From the NCBI RefSeq assembly GCF_000496755.2, contig NZ_AYKS02000071.1:346785-410784 (forward strand): a stretch of DNA of 64,000 bases, in the 5' to 3' direction. How positions within the stretch are numbered: the stretch's first letter is position 1; every line of letters starts with the position of its first letter. This stretch comes from Serratia sp. DD3 (GTDB taxonomy: Bacteria > Pseudomonadota > Gammaproteobacteria > Enterobacterales > Enterobacteriaceae). Of this stretch, positions 46,698 through 55,841 are shown piece by piece. The notes under the pieces were generated by a model, which made no database searches, was not told where the DNA came from, and saw nothing but the letters and a program-made list of their open reading frames with translations. The position numbers and the translations under genes were made by a program.

Positions 46698-49229
46698 TTA
46701 GAATCGTAGTTCTGTACGTTGGATCAAATCGTCCTGCAGCGGTCTACCAAGCTCGACAAAGTAAGCGCTATAACCAGCTACTCGCACCAACATATCGCGG
46801 AAAAGTTCTGGATTCTTTTGCGCTGCGCGCATTTTTTCCGAACTCATGATGTTGAATTGCACGTGCATACCCTGCTTACCCATGTACTCATCAACAAAGC
46901 TCAACAGAATATCGCGTCCTTCAACGCCGGAAACCGCATCTTCAGGGAAACGCAAATTTAGCAGCGTACCGTTTGTCGCCAAGCTATGGTCGACTTTGGT
47001 TACTGAGTTGATCACTGCCGTTGGGCCGCTAATATCGTGTGAGCCACCCGCGGTGTGCACAGGTCCCATATTGTCAGAGATAGGCTCACCGTTTTTGCGT
47101 CCATCCAATGACGCGTTAGTGTATAGCCCCATCCCTACGTTAGCGTTTACAGTGTAAACACCTGGGCTGAACTTACCACCACGTGGATTTTGGCGACCTT
47201 TAATATGACGACAGTAACATTCGAACATGTAGTTAAATAGCTCATCCGCTTCGTCGATATCATTGCCATAGTGTGGGATCTTTGAGCTATTGACCAACGC
47301 ATACAGTTTTTGGTGACCATCCCAGTTATCTTTTACTGCGTCTAACAGCTCTTTACCTGTGTATTTCTTATCATCAAACATTAGCTTTTTGATGCTTGCC
47401 AATGAGTCTGCACAGCTTGCAATACCCGCAGCTTGTGGTGCTGTGCCATTGTATTTAACGCCACCATAAGTCATGTCTTTACCTGACTCGATACACCCTT
47501 CAAAAAACGCTGAAATGTAAGGCGTTGGTTTTATCATGCGATGCATCTTGTCGGTAATATTGAGGCAACTACACAGTTGGTCACACCAATAAGCAAACTG
47601 CTTGTCCACACTCTCTAACACGTCCTCAAACGATTGATAAGTTTCAAGGCTGCCAGTATCAGGGCCAAGCTGCATCCCAGCATTAGGACCAGACAAAATA
47701 CGACCGCCGTTGATCACCATTTCCATCATTTTTACGGTGTTAACATAGCCCGCATCAAGCCAACCGTGCTCTTTACCAGGAATCGTCGGTTCAACACAGC
47801 CAACAACCGCATAATCACGCGCTTCTTCAAGCGTAACACCTTTACCTAACATCGCTTTAATTGCTGGACCATCATTGAACAACTTCGGATGACCGTAGCC
47901 TGCGCGAATACATTCAATGGTTTTGACTTTAAGCTCATAGGGCGTTTTGTCGTGCAAACGCACACACACCCATGGGTTCATCATGCGAGTATGCACTGAC
48001 GCTTCAAGCATCAGCATTGTCAGATCGTTGGTTGCATCATTGCCTTGCAGATCAACGCCGCCAATGGTCAGGCTTTCACCACCAAAGCCGCGACCATTGC
48101 GCACTTTCACCGTGCCTTTGTCTTTCAGCTTGGTTGGGTTGTTCATCTTAACGTAAAGCACTTCCAGCACTTCTAAAACGAACTCTTTTGCCACGCCATT
48201 TTCAGCGCGATCTTTGGCATAGAACGGCAGCATCCACTGGTCCATACGACCGTAAGAAATTGAGTGGCCATTACCTTCGATTTGCGTCATCGTCACGGCA
48301 AAGTTAAACAACTGAGCCGCTTGCCAAAATGTTTGCGGTACGCCACCAGCAATTTGGTAACAGTTCGCCGACATCCCTTGCAACTCTTGCTTACGAGCTT
48401 CATCAGTCGCGGCAAACGCCATATCTTCAGCTAGCAGTGCGTAACGTGTGATGTATTTAATTGCTGCTTCTAGCGCAATGATCGTTGCGGTGTAGTAATC
48501 ACGCTTATCACCATAATCTGGATCTTGTTTTGACAACTCTGCAAAAGCTTGTTTTGCCTGCTGCAATACGCCGCTGTAGCCAAGCGTCATCAGCTTGTTG
48601 AAATCCATTGCGAAGTGACCAATACCAGCGAAGTGATAGTTGTTGGTTTGGAACACTTTCTCACCCATGTGAGAGCCTTTTTTCTGATCATCATCTAAGT
48701 TCGCCGTGATGAACTCATTGGCACTCTTGCCTTTCCAGTAAGCGCACAACTCAAGAATCTCAGCACGCTCTTGCTCATTACGAATATAGAACTGATCGTT
48801 TGGGCGCTCTTCAAATGGCGAGTTAAGAATTTCATCAATGATCCAGTCTACCGAGAACTCAGGGTAAATTGGTGATGCTTTAGCAGGCGCTGCAATCTCA
48901 CCAAGAATCAAATCTTCTTCGTAGATGTGCAACGTACTGTTAAGCAGGATATTTTGAAACGCCAATGCACATTGAACGATACGCGGCATGGTTTCATTGT
49001 CACGATACGCTTCTGTTACTAAACGCAATCTTTCAACATCAATGTCGTATGGGCGATCTAAAAAAGTTTGGCGCAGACGATTTACGCGTGGGAACGGAGA
49101 CCAATCCGCATGCCCCACTTCGTAACCCAAACCATAAACCTTATCAAATGCCTCTGTACCTATTGCATCAGTGCGGGCGGTTGTTTTTAGTTCAAATAAC
49201 GTCTCTTTGTCTGCTTGGAAGTTTTCCAT
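46698..49229 (-). CDS. hpsG: Glycyl radical enzyme, probable DHPS sulfolyase HpsG
   Basis: An 843-residue PFL-superfamily enzyme. Cys478 and Glu480 in VVGCVEPTIPGKEHG form the thiyl radical and general-base pair of the eliminating (dehydratase, lyase) group; Gly819 in RVAGYSAYFVELG is the radical site. The neighbours make DHPS, so C-S cleavage of DHPS to hydroxyacetone and sulfite, as by HpsG, is the best fit. Glycerol or propanediol dehydratase, choline lyase and isethionate lyase are alternatives from the same fold that sequence reading alone does not exclude. ATG 49229 follows GAGGTT. Confidence 0.82.
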   Translation of the reverse strand: MENFQADKETLFELKTTARTDAIGTEAFDKVYGLGYEVGHADWSPFPRVNRLRQTFLDRPYDIDVERLRLVTEAYRDNETMPRIVQCALAFQNILLNSTLHIYEEDLILGEIAAPAKASPIYPEFSVDWIIDEILNSPFEERPNDQFYIRNEQERAEILELCAYWKGKSANEFITANLDDDQKKGSHMGEKVFQTNNYHFAGIGHFAMDFNKLMTLGYSGVLQQAKQAFAELSKQDPDYGDKRDYYTATIIALEAAIKYITRYALLAEDMAFAATDEARKQELQGMSANCYQIAGGVPQTFWQAAQLFNFAVTMTQIEGNGHSISYGRMDQWMLPFYAKDRAENGVAKEFVLEVLEVLYVKMNNPTKLKDKGTVKVRNGRGFGGESLTIGGVDLQGNDATNDLTMLMLEASVHTRMMNPWVCVRLHDKTPYELKVKTIECIRAGYGHPKLFNDGPAIKAMLGKGVTLEEARDYAVVGCVEPTIPGKEHGWLDAGYVNTVKMMEMVINGGRILSGPNAGMQLGPDTGSLETYQSFEDVLESVDKQFAYWCDQLCSCLNITDKMHRMIKPTPYISAFFEGCIESGKDMTYGGVKYNGTAPQAAGIASCADSLASIKKLMFDDKKYTGKELLDAVKDNWDGHQKLYALVNSSKIPHYGNDIDEADELFNYMFECYCRHIKGRQNPRGGKFSPGVYTVNANVGMGLYTNASLDGRKNGEPISDNMGPVHTAGGSHDISGPTAVINSVTKVDHSLATNGTLLNLRFPEDAVSGVEGRDILLSFVDEYMGKQGMHVQFNIMSSEKMRAAQKNPELFRDMLVRVAGYSAYFVELGRPLQDDLIQRTELRF

Positions 49230-49414
49230 AGATAACCTCATAAAATAAAGAATCAAAATGCCAATGCTCAACTCTTTGAACCAACTAGGCGGTTCAAAGT
49301 CACTATTTAAACATTGGCATTTTGACTGCACGCAATACCCGAAACTACTGAGGTTTATTATACGAAAGAGGTAGACGTTGTATGGGAGGATGGTCACAAA
49401 GCGAAACGATGCAG

Positions 49415-49437
49415 ACAAAAAACAACAAAATGTGACA
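49415..49437. promoter_or_regulatory. Second copy of the shared 23-bp element, between hpsG and the exporter gene
   Basis: This is an exact match, on the opposite strand, to 42590-42612 in the yihU/yihV region; its core is AACAACAAAATGTGACA. It lies about 190 bp upstream of hpsG and 70 bp upstream of the exporter start, in the divergent promoter region 49230-49506. Confidence 0.5.
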
Positions 49438-49506
49438 CAAATAATGGTAATTAATTATAATAAATCTATAGTAATCCTACATTCACTAAGCTCTAAACAT
49501 GGATTT

Positions 49507-50247
49507 ATGGACACCACGATAATTCTTATTTCGCTGATCATAGCACTAGCAGGCTTTACTCAAGGCTTGACTGGCTTTGGCTCAGCACTCGTTTCCGTAC
49601 CTTTACTGTCACTCATTGTTGGTGCTCAAACGGCAGTTCCTATTGCGGGTATTTTCGGCTGGTTGGTGACGCTACCAATCGTGTGGAAAATGCGACATTC
49701 TATTCAACGCCAAACAGGTTTGATCTTGTTTGCAGGCTCAGTACCGGCTTCTTTTGTCGGCGCAAAACTGCTGGCAAGCATGCCATCTCAGTACATTCTA
49801 TTGACGATGGGGGCAGTATTAATTATTTCTAGTATCCACTCGCTACGCGCGACTAAGCCTTTGTTTAAAAAGGCTTCCGTGCCATTAACTGTTGGTGTAG
49901 GCTTTACTTCAGGCGTGCTTGGGGCGAGCGTGGGTGAGTCAGGTCCACCAGTAATTGCATACACATCAATGCAGCCTTGGACAGCAGACCAAACTAAGTC
50001 GACACTAGCGTTCTTCTTTATGCTGCAAATGATCGGTGCCAACGTTAGTTTCTGGAATGAAGGGTTATTTACTGAGCAAGTTATCTCACACGTTCTGTCG
50101 GCAATACCAGCGTTCGTGCTTGGTTTAACTGGCGGTATGATTGGCTACCACTTCCTACAGAAGTACAAAATCAATTACCACAAAATCGTGCACAGTTTCT
50201 TGTTAATGATGGGCTTGATGCTGGTGTTCAAAAATGTAAGTTTTTAG
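49507..50247 (+). CDS. TauE/SafE-family membrane exporter, probable sulfite exporter
   Basis: A 246-residue protein with about seven to eight membrane segments. The two repeated family motifs are GFTQGLTGFGSALVSVPLL near the N-terminus and GFTSGVLGASVGESGPPV in the middle. TauE/SafE proteins export sulfite or sulfoacetate, which fits disposal of sulfite made by the adjacent sulfolyase. ATG 49507 (MDTTIILISL) is chosen because the frame upstream is hydrophilic and unlike family members; the ribosome site is weak. It is divergent from hpsG. Confidence 0.85.
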   Translation: MDTTIILISLIIALAGFTQGLTGFGSALVSVPLLSLIVGAQTAVPIAGIFGWLVTLPIVWKMRHSIQRQTGLILFAGSVPASFVGAKLLASMPSQYILLTMGAVLIISSIHSLRATKPLFKKASVPLTVGVGFTSGVLGASVGESGPPVIAYTSMQPWTADQTKSTLAFFFMLQMIGANVSFWNEGLFTEQVISHVLSAIPAFVLGLTGGMIGYHFLQKYKINYHKIVHSFLLMMGLMLVFKNVSF

Positions 50248-50276
50248 ACATTTTGGTGATTTGATCAGTTCTTGGT

Positions 50277-50312
50277 AAAACGGCACTCCTGTTGAGTGTC
50301 GTTTTTGTTTTT
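50277..50312 (+). terminator. Terminator after the TauE-type exporter
   Basis: CACTC (50284-50288) and GAGTG (50294-50298), extended by AAACG/CGTTT, form a stem followed by TTTTTGTTTTTTG. Confidence 0.85.
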
Positions 50313-50488
50313 TGTTATGTGGTTGCTAGCTCAATAGGTTTCATCGCTAGACTCAAGCTCTCAGGTGTTGAACACTAACCTTCAACTATGCGGTAATCAT
50401 CACTAAGCTCGAATATTGTCATTCTTGCGCATGCGGGAATCTCGCTTTTAGTGTTGTTTGGTGATGCTTAAAATTGTGGTATGGGCAT

Positions 50489-50640
50489 GTCACCGAAGTG
50501 GCCCCCAATTTTCGGACATAACTTTAAGTGATTGATCTGTTTTGATAGTACCCAACAATACAGGGACAGATTATGACTAGAAAACGTAGAAACAACTCTC
50601 CTGAATTTAAAGCCAAGGTAGCACTCGATGCGGCTCATTC
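50489..50640 (+). mobile_element. IS3-family left-end fragment with orfA start
   Basis: TGTCACCGAAGTGGCCCCC resembles an IS3-family terminal repeat. About 60 bp on, an ORF starts MTRKRRNNSPEFKAKVALDA, the typical OrfA N-terminus, and then runs into unrelated sequence after about 24 codons. The rest of the element is gone. Confidence 0.7.
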
Positions 50641-50908
50641 AAAAGCGCCAGTGGGTGTTTTGACTGTTTTTTGGTTGAGCCATTTTTCCGGTTGGCTTCA
50701 ATGTCTTGAGCCAGATGTGAATCAAGTTCAGCAGCCAAAGCAGCTTCCGTCAACTGTTTGATTAACGGCGTTAAAATGCTATCTTTTCCCGTTAAGGCTT
50801 GGCCATCCTGAAGTCTTTCAGGGCTTTATCGAAATCGAAGGGTTGGGAAATGTGTCATTCCTTTTTGGATATATTACTGGAATGACACAGGATTTCTAAC
50901 ACTCCCCA
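50641..50908 (-). mobile_element. IS256-family transposase fragment, frameshifted
   Basis: On the minus strand the frames give FDFDKALKD and, after a one-base shift, LQDGQALTGKDS, then TPLIKQLTEAALAAELDSHL and AQDIEANRKNG, which is the IS256-type transposase N-terminus. Near 50881-50908 a terminal-repeat-like GAGTGTTAGAAATCCTGTGT is visible. It abuts the IS3 fragment, so one element probably cut the other. It lies just past the end of yihQ. Confidence 0.75.
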
Positions 50909-50913
50909 ATTAA

Positions 50914-52920
50914 TTAGAATTGCTTGATAGCGGCTAGCAGCTCAGCATCTTGGGCTTGTTTGCGGAAGAATACTGGTGGTTGTCCAATAGGTGCATCAAC
51001 CTTAATCCAGCCACCAGTGAACGTTTCACCAGTCCATATATGTACCCATTCATCCTCAGGTAGGTAAATCTCTTTCACTGTTTCGCCTTGGTTGTAAACC
51101 GGAGCCACCATCAAATCGCGACCAAACAGATATTGGTATTGAATTTGATACGCTTCAGAGTCTTGATCGTAGTGCATAAACAGTGGGCGTTGAACTGGCA
51201 TACCTTTAGTTGCATTCTCTTCTACCGCTGCTTTGATGTACGGCATAAGGTGCTTGTAAATCTTAGTCATACGTGCAAAGTGGGCTAGCGTATCTGTATC
51301 CGTATCAAATTGGTGATTATCATCTGGTCGATTGCCTTCATGAGTGCGCATTATTGGCGTAAATGCTGCCATTTCCGCCCAACGTTGAAACAACTCTTTA
51401 GAACGCGTGTTACCATGCAATGTTGTGTAGCCACCGATATCACTGTGGCTAATACCATTACCCATTAGACCAGCAGAGAGCGCAGCTGGAATGACCGATG
51501 CTAAACCGTCATCTTTTTCCCAAATTACTGATTGATCACCTGCCCAGAGAGTGTGACAGTAACCTTGGATACCAGTAGCACCAGCACGCATGAAGAACAG
51601 AATGTCGTCAGTTTTGCCAGCTTCTTCAATCGCTTCATGCTGTATTTTTGCCCAACGGTACGGCCATTTGTTGTGCTCAATTTCAGCACTAACACCGTTA
51701 TAGAGCGAGCAGTCTGTTGGTAGATATTCACCAAAGTCCCCCATCCAACCATCAAGACCGAAATCGATCATGTTCTGCTTGATAACACCCTTGTACCATT
51801 CACACGCTTCAGGGTTCGTAAAGTCAACCACGCCACACTCAAACTCACCAAAGTCTACAACGTATTTTGAACCGTCTTTTTTTGTTGCTAGGTAGCCTTT
51901 CTCAAACCCTTCCTTGTACAGCGGGAAATCTTCCAATACGTAAGGGTTGATGTAGCCTAGGAAGCGAATACCCTGCTCTTTTAACTGGTGAATCTTAGCA
52001 TCTAGACCAGGGTAAAGAACCTTGTTCCACTGCCAATCCCACTGCAGACGCTTACCAAATGAAGTCATTTTGATGCCTTGCCAGTCTTGACACCAAACAC
52101 CGGCAACTTCAATCCCAGCCGCTTTGGCTGCTTCAACTTTTGCAATTGTGATGTCGGTCCCCCCCTGAATACCAAGGATCACACCATTGTAAACCCACTC
52201 AGGCAGTGCTGGTTGACGTCCAAATACGCCAGTAATATTGGTCATCAGTGCAGGGAATGACTCTTCGGCATCAAACAGTAGATACTCCGGAATATTCCAA
52301 CATTGCAACTCATGATAGTCAGCGTGAGTAAAATCGAAATCAGCGTAAGCGCACGTTTCTAGATGGCAGAAGTATTTTTTATCAGAAACAAACGTTGGTT
52401 GTGGGTAGTTTGTGGTGTAATAATCACCGCCCGCCTTATCTTTAACATCTGCTTGCCAAGTTGTGTAAGTATTTTTGTTACGACCAACCCCTGGTTCAGA
52501 ACTCCATAGTGGGAAGCTTTTGCCACGAAGATTGAGGTAGCTTAGTTGTTCGCCACAGCCGTACACCGATTCTGATTCACTTGCTGCAATACGAACCCAA
52601 AAACGGTTGTACTTTTCATCAAATGCAGTGAATTCAACTTTAAGGCGTGCCTCTGCCGTTTCAAATATCCTAGCTTGCAATACAGCCTCACCATCAAGAC
52701 TAAAAGTAACGACGACGTCATCTGAGTTTTCTGTGATTGCGAATTTCTTCAGCGGTAAACGCTCTGACACATAATCAGAAATATCAAAGTTACCGCGGTA
52801 CATATCAAAAGTGCCTTGCCCAATACCTAGGTACAAAGAGGGGCTAACTTGTGAGTGTTCAAATACAGTTCTGTTTTTGTGGCTAATGGTAAAACCTGAT
52901 GGCGTTTGGATAAGTTTCAT
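50914..52920 (-). CDS. yihQ: Sulfoquinovosidase YihQ (GH31)
   Basis: A 668-residue GH31 alpha-glycosidase that releases sulfoquinovose from sulfoquinovosyl glycerol and similar glycosides. Relative to E. coli YihQ (offset 10), the sulfonate-binding residues are all kept: Arg291 and Trp294 in FGKRLQWDW, and Tyr498 in SDIGGYTT. The nucleophile Asp395 in WMGDFGEYLPTD and acid Asp462 in WAGDQSV are present, as is GIQGGTD. No signal peptide, so it acts in the cytoplasm. ATG 52920 is preferred to a TTG 39 bp upstream. Confidence 0.96.
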   Translation of the reverse strand: MKLIQTPSGFTISHKNRTVFEHSQVSPSLYLGIGQGTFDMYRGNFDISDYVSERLPLKKFAITENSDDVVVTFSLDGEAVLQARIFETAEARLKVEFTAFDEKYNRFWVRIAASESESVYGCGEQLSYLNLRGKSFPLWSSEPGVGRNKNTYTTWQADVKDKAGGDYYTTNYPQPTFVSDKKYFCHLETCAYADFDFTHADYHELQCWNIPEYLLFDAEESFPALMTNITGVFGRQPALPEWVYNGVILGIQGGTDITIAKVEAAKAAGIEVAGVWCQDWQGIKMTSFGKRLQWDWQWNKVLYPGLDAKIHQLKEQGIRFLGYINPYVLEDFPLYKEGFEKGYLATKKDGSKYVVDFGEFECGVVDFTNPEACEWYKGVIKQNMIDFGLDGWMGDFGEYLPTDCSLYNGVSAEIEHNKWPYRWAKIQHEAIEEAGKTDDILFFMRAGATGIQGYCHTLWAGDQSVIWEKDDGLASVIPAALSAGLMGNGISHSDIGGYTTLHGNTRSKELFQRWAEMAAFTPIMRTHEGNRPDDNHQFDTDTDTLAHFARMTKIYKHLMPYIKAAVEENATKGMPVQRPLFMHYDQDSEAYQIQYQYLFGRDLMVAPVYNQGETVKEIYLPEDEWVHIWTGETFTGGWIKVDAPIGQPPVFFRKQAQDAELLAAIKQF

Positions 52921-53106
52921 TCGAAAATCTTCTGCAATAGAGATAAAATTTTGGCGCAACCTGGGTGTTCACCCAAGGAAAAAGCCTTCGGTGTGCTGCG
53001 CCTAGCTAGCGTATAGATGAAATTTGTTGCTCTTAACGAATTGACGCTGCAATAAGATTGCTAGTGAACACCGCTACAGCGTCAATCGAGTTAGATTAGG
53101 TACTGA

Positions 53107-54156
53107 TTACTTAAATTGGATGTCGTATTCTGCTTTGATCTTCGCTTCACACATTTTGATTTCGTTCTCAAAACGTTCTAGCCATTTCTTACCTTCCGGG
53201 CCTGTCTCTTTCAAAAATTCTTCTCTAACAGGTGCCGCAGCCGTAACAAATGCTTGTTTTTCAGCTTCTGTTGGGCTGTAAACTTTACCGCCAGCTTTCT
53301 TGAATTCTTCATACGCTGTGTATTCGCGGTGTTTAGGGTATGAACGTAGGTATTGGTTTTGTGCCGCGATACCATCGATTACCACTTGTTTTAGCTCATC
53401 CGGGAGCGACTTAAATTTCATGTCGTTGAATACCCAAGCGCCGCCCATGTAACCGTGACCATCAAGGATTATGTAATGGATACTTTCATGGAACTTGTTC
53501 ATGATGATATCTACGATACCGTTTTTAGTACCGTCAACCATACCCGTTGAAAGTGCTGTGTACACTTCTGGCCATGCGATTGGTGTTGGTGCACCGCCAA
53601 GTGCTTTAACAAGGTCTTGCTGAGTTTTTGCCGGTACCGTACGAAGTTTTAGACCTTTTACGTCACCCGGTACTTTTACTTCTTTCTTGGTTGTTGCGAT
53701 GTTACGCCAACCGCCAGAGTTCGATACTGCCATTAGACGCACGTTTGGTGCACGTTGCATGAGCTCTTTACGCACGTCCGCAATGAGTTGTTCGTTGTCG
53801 TACACACACTCTGCTACGCGGTCATTTGGTAGTAGGTATGGCAGGTCGAATGCACCAACTGGTTGCCAGAAACCGCCTAGCTCAGGAATCGTTGTTTGGA
53901 AGTAATCGAACATACCCGCTTGTACCCCAGCGATACACTCTTTTGCGTTGGCACACAGCTGACCTGCGGGGTAGATATCAACTTGAATTTTACCGTTAGA
54001 ACGAGACTCTACATAATTCTTCAATACAAGTAGCGATTGGTGGTTGTAGCTATCTGCTGTCGTTACGTGTGGAATAGTTAGTTTGTAATCCGCTGCGTTT
54101 GCAGCACCAGCCGCAAGAAGAGATGCAGTGGCAAGGCCCAGTAGTGTTTTCTTCAT
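53107..54156 (-). CDS. TRAP transporter periplasmic substrate-binding protein (DctP family)
   Basis: A 349-residue protein with signal peptide MKKTLLGLATASLLAAGAAN ending at NAA. DIYPAGQL, GLKLRTVPAKTQQDLVKALG (with the conserved substrate-binding Arg) and VYTALSTGMVDGTKNGIVDI are DctP signatures. It would capture sulfoquinovose, or its glycoside, for the DctQM membrane subunits encoded 14 kb away in the same island. The separation suggests rearrangement. AAGGA precedes the ATG; yihQ follows 186 bp downstream on the same strand. Confidence 0.9.
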   Translation of the reverse strand: MKKTLLGLATASLLAAGAANAADYKLTIPHVTTADSYNHQSLLVLKNYVESRSNGKIQVDIYPAGQLCANAKECIAGVQAGMFDYFQTTIPELGGFWQPVGAFDLPYLLPNDRVAECVYDNEQLIADVRKELMQRAPNVRLMAVSNSGGWRNIATTKKEVKVPGDVKGLKLRTVPAKTQQDLVKALGGAPTPIAWPEVYTALSTGMVDGTKNGIVDIIMNKFHESIHYIILDGHGYMGGAWVFNDMKFKSLPDELKQVVIDGIAAQNQYLRSYPKHREYTAYEEFKKAGGKVYSPTEAEKQAFVTAAAPVREEFLKETGPEGKKWLERFENEIKMCEAKIKAEYDIQFK

Positions 54157-54224
54157 GTTGTTTCCTTACTCATTATTGGTGCGGCTCATTTATTAGGGCA
54201 AAGAGCCGTGGGACTAATTGAGAA

Positions 54225-54734
54225 TTAATTTGTCTGTATTTGTATTTTTTGTTGTTTTTTTAACCTAAAAATGGTGATTGAGAGCATAGTCGCGTTAAAC
54301 ATATCGTTTAGTAAGCCACCATAAGATCCAACCAAGACCGCATTGACCATCCAAGTTAAGGTGCAAATCAGGAATGCAATTCGCATTCGCATGCCTTCGG
54401 CAATAAACAGTGCGTAGCAACTAATGATTGATGCAATCGCCGGTAACACATCACGTGGCTCTGAGTAGAAATAAACACTCATCGCTATCTGCACCGCAAG
54501 GAACAGGTAAAAGACTTTAAGTCCTTTATATTTCAATGAAACTAGCGCACGGAACGAGTTTATTAATAAATTCAACCCAGCCACGACAGCGCCAAGCAAG
54601 GTATAGTGAATTGAGAACGTCAAACAAGAGAGGCAGATAACAGCTCGCATGCGATTGTCGTTAGTTGTAAATGATGCAAATAGGTTTAAACCTAATGCCA
54701 CAAATCCCAATGCTTGAACCAGTGTCTCATTCAT
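54225..54734 (-). CDS. YgjV-family inner membrane protein
   Basis: A 169-residue protein with about five or six hydrophobic segments (VQALGFVALGLNLFASF; YLFLAVQIAMSVYFY; ASIISCYALFIAEGMRM). It matches the YgjV-type membrane family seen in Vibrio and enterobacteria. The function is unknown; its place directly upstream of the DctP gene, 68 bp away, suggests co-transcription. The Lys/Gln-rich tail is cytosolic. Confidence 0.72.
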   Translation of the reverse strand: MNETLVQALGFVALGLNLFASFTTNDNRMRAVICLSCLTFSIHYTLLGAVVAGLNLLINSFRALVSLKYKGLKVFYLFLAVQIAMSVYFYSEPRDVLPAIASIISCYALFIAEGMRMRIAFLICTLTWMVNAVLVGSYGGLLNDMFNATMLSITIFRLKKQQKIQIQTN

Positions 54735-54917
54735 CTAATTTTCTACGCTCAACTTTTGTTTTCAATTTCGCTCAATACAATTCTTGGCAAAAAATATATA
54801 TAAAGTTCAAGAGCTTATAATTGCAAGGGTTTGTCGTTTTTCTTACGCGGATTGACTATAAATTACATATTCGATTAGTTATAATGAATAAAATTCAGCT
54901 TTCGATTCCAAACCAGA

Positions 54918-55781
54918 ATGGATACAGATTTACTTCGCACTTTTTGCCAACTTGCCGATGACAAGAACTTCCGTGTTGCCTCGCAACACCTCTATATCAC
55001 TCAATCCGCGCTAACTAAGAAGATTCAGCGCCTCGAAGAACAGCTAAAAGTTTCATTATTTGAACGCGGTCGACATGGCGCAGAATTAACCCCCATGGGT
55101 AAGGTTCTCCTGCCAGAGGCAAAGCGGGTTCTTAAAGGCTTTGAATCATTTCAACGCTTAGCAACCTTCGTTGCTGAAGGTACCTCCGGTCATCTTAATA
55201 TCGGCTTTGGTATCTCTTCTTTCCACGAAGCGCCAAACTATATTGCTAAGTTCAAGCAAGATTGCCCCGATGTTCACGTCACGCTTAATGACTACCCTTC
55301 TCACCAACTGGTTGAAGAGCTGCAATTAGGTAACCTGCAACTGGGTTTTGACCGTTTATCAGTCGATCCGCCGCTTAAAGCTATCCCGCTATACTCGGAC
55401 CGCCTGGCCATCGCGATTCATAATGAAGAGATGTTAAACTTTGATGATCTGTGGGCCTCGCTTAGTCACTACAACTATCTAGGCTTGAGTCGTGATAAAA
55501 ACCCGACCCTTAATAAGCACATCACCAATTATTTATGGGAAGCAAAGCAGCGCCCAGCCGTGTTTGAAGAAGCCAACGACATTGTTACGGCGTTAGCACT
55601 GGTTTCAGCCCGTTTGGGTTACACCATCATTCCTGCAAGCGTAGCGCGGATCAGCCAGCCGCATATTCGCTTTATTCCGCTAACAGGCAAACACTCCGTG
55701 TGGGAAATTGGGCTACTTTGGAACAGCGAGATCACCGATCCGGTGCGTGAAGCGTTTATTAAGAAAGTGGTCAGCAAGTAA
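54918..55781 (+). CDS. LysR-family transcriptional regulator
   Basis: A 287-residue LysR-type regulator. The N-terminal helix-turn-helix is LLRTFCQLADDKNFRVASQH, then LYITQSALTKKIQRLEEQL; the effector-binding domain begins GHLNIGFGISSFHEAP. It is divergent from the YgjV-like gene and the DctP-yihQ group, which are its likely targets; the 183-bp region between them is AT-rich. The ligand is unknown; a sulfonate is possible. Confidence 0.87.
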   Translation: MDTDLLRTFCQLADDKNFRVASQHLYITQSALTKKIQRLEEQLKVSLFERGRHGAELTPMGKVLLPEAKRVLKGFESFQRLATFVAEGTSGHLNIGFGISSFHEAPNYIAKFKQDCPDVHVTLNDYPSHQLVEELQLGNLQLGFDRLSVDPPLKAIPLYSDRLAIAIHNEEMLNFDDLWASLSHYNYLGLSRDKNPTLNKHITNYLWEAKQRPAVFEEANDIVTALALVSARLGYTIIPASVARISQPHIRFIPLTGKHSVWEIGLLWNSEITDPVREAFIKKVVSK

Positions 55782-55841
55782 AACCGCTCTCAGCGCTGAC
55801 TATAAGATAGTAAGCAAAAGCAGGATTGAATAAATAACAAG

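Noticed and set aside
46698..49229. Pyruvate formate-lyase assignment for the glycyl radical enzyme
   Set aside because: PFL has two adjacent active-site cysteines; this protein has the single-Cys GCVE motif of the eliminase group.
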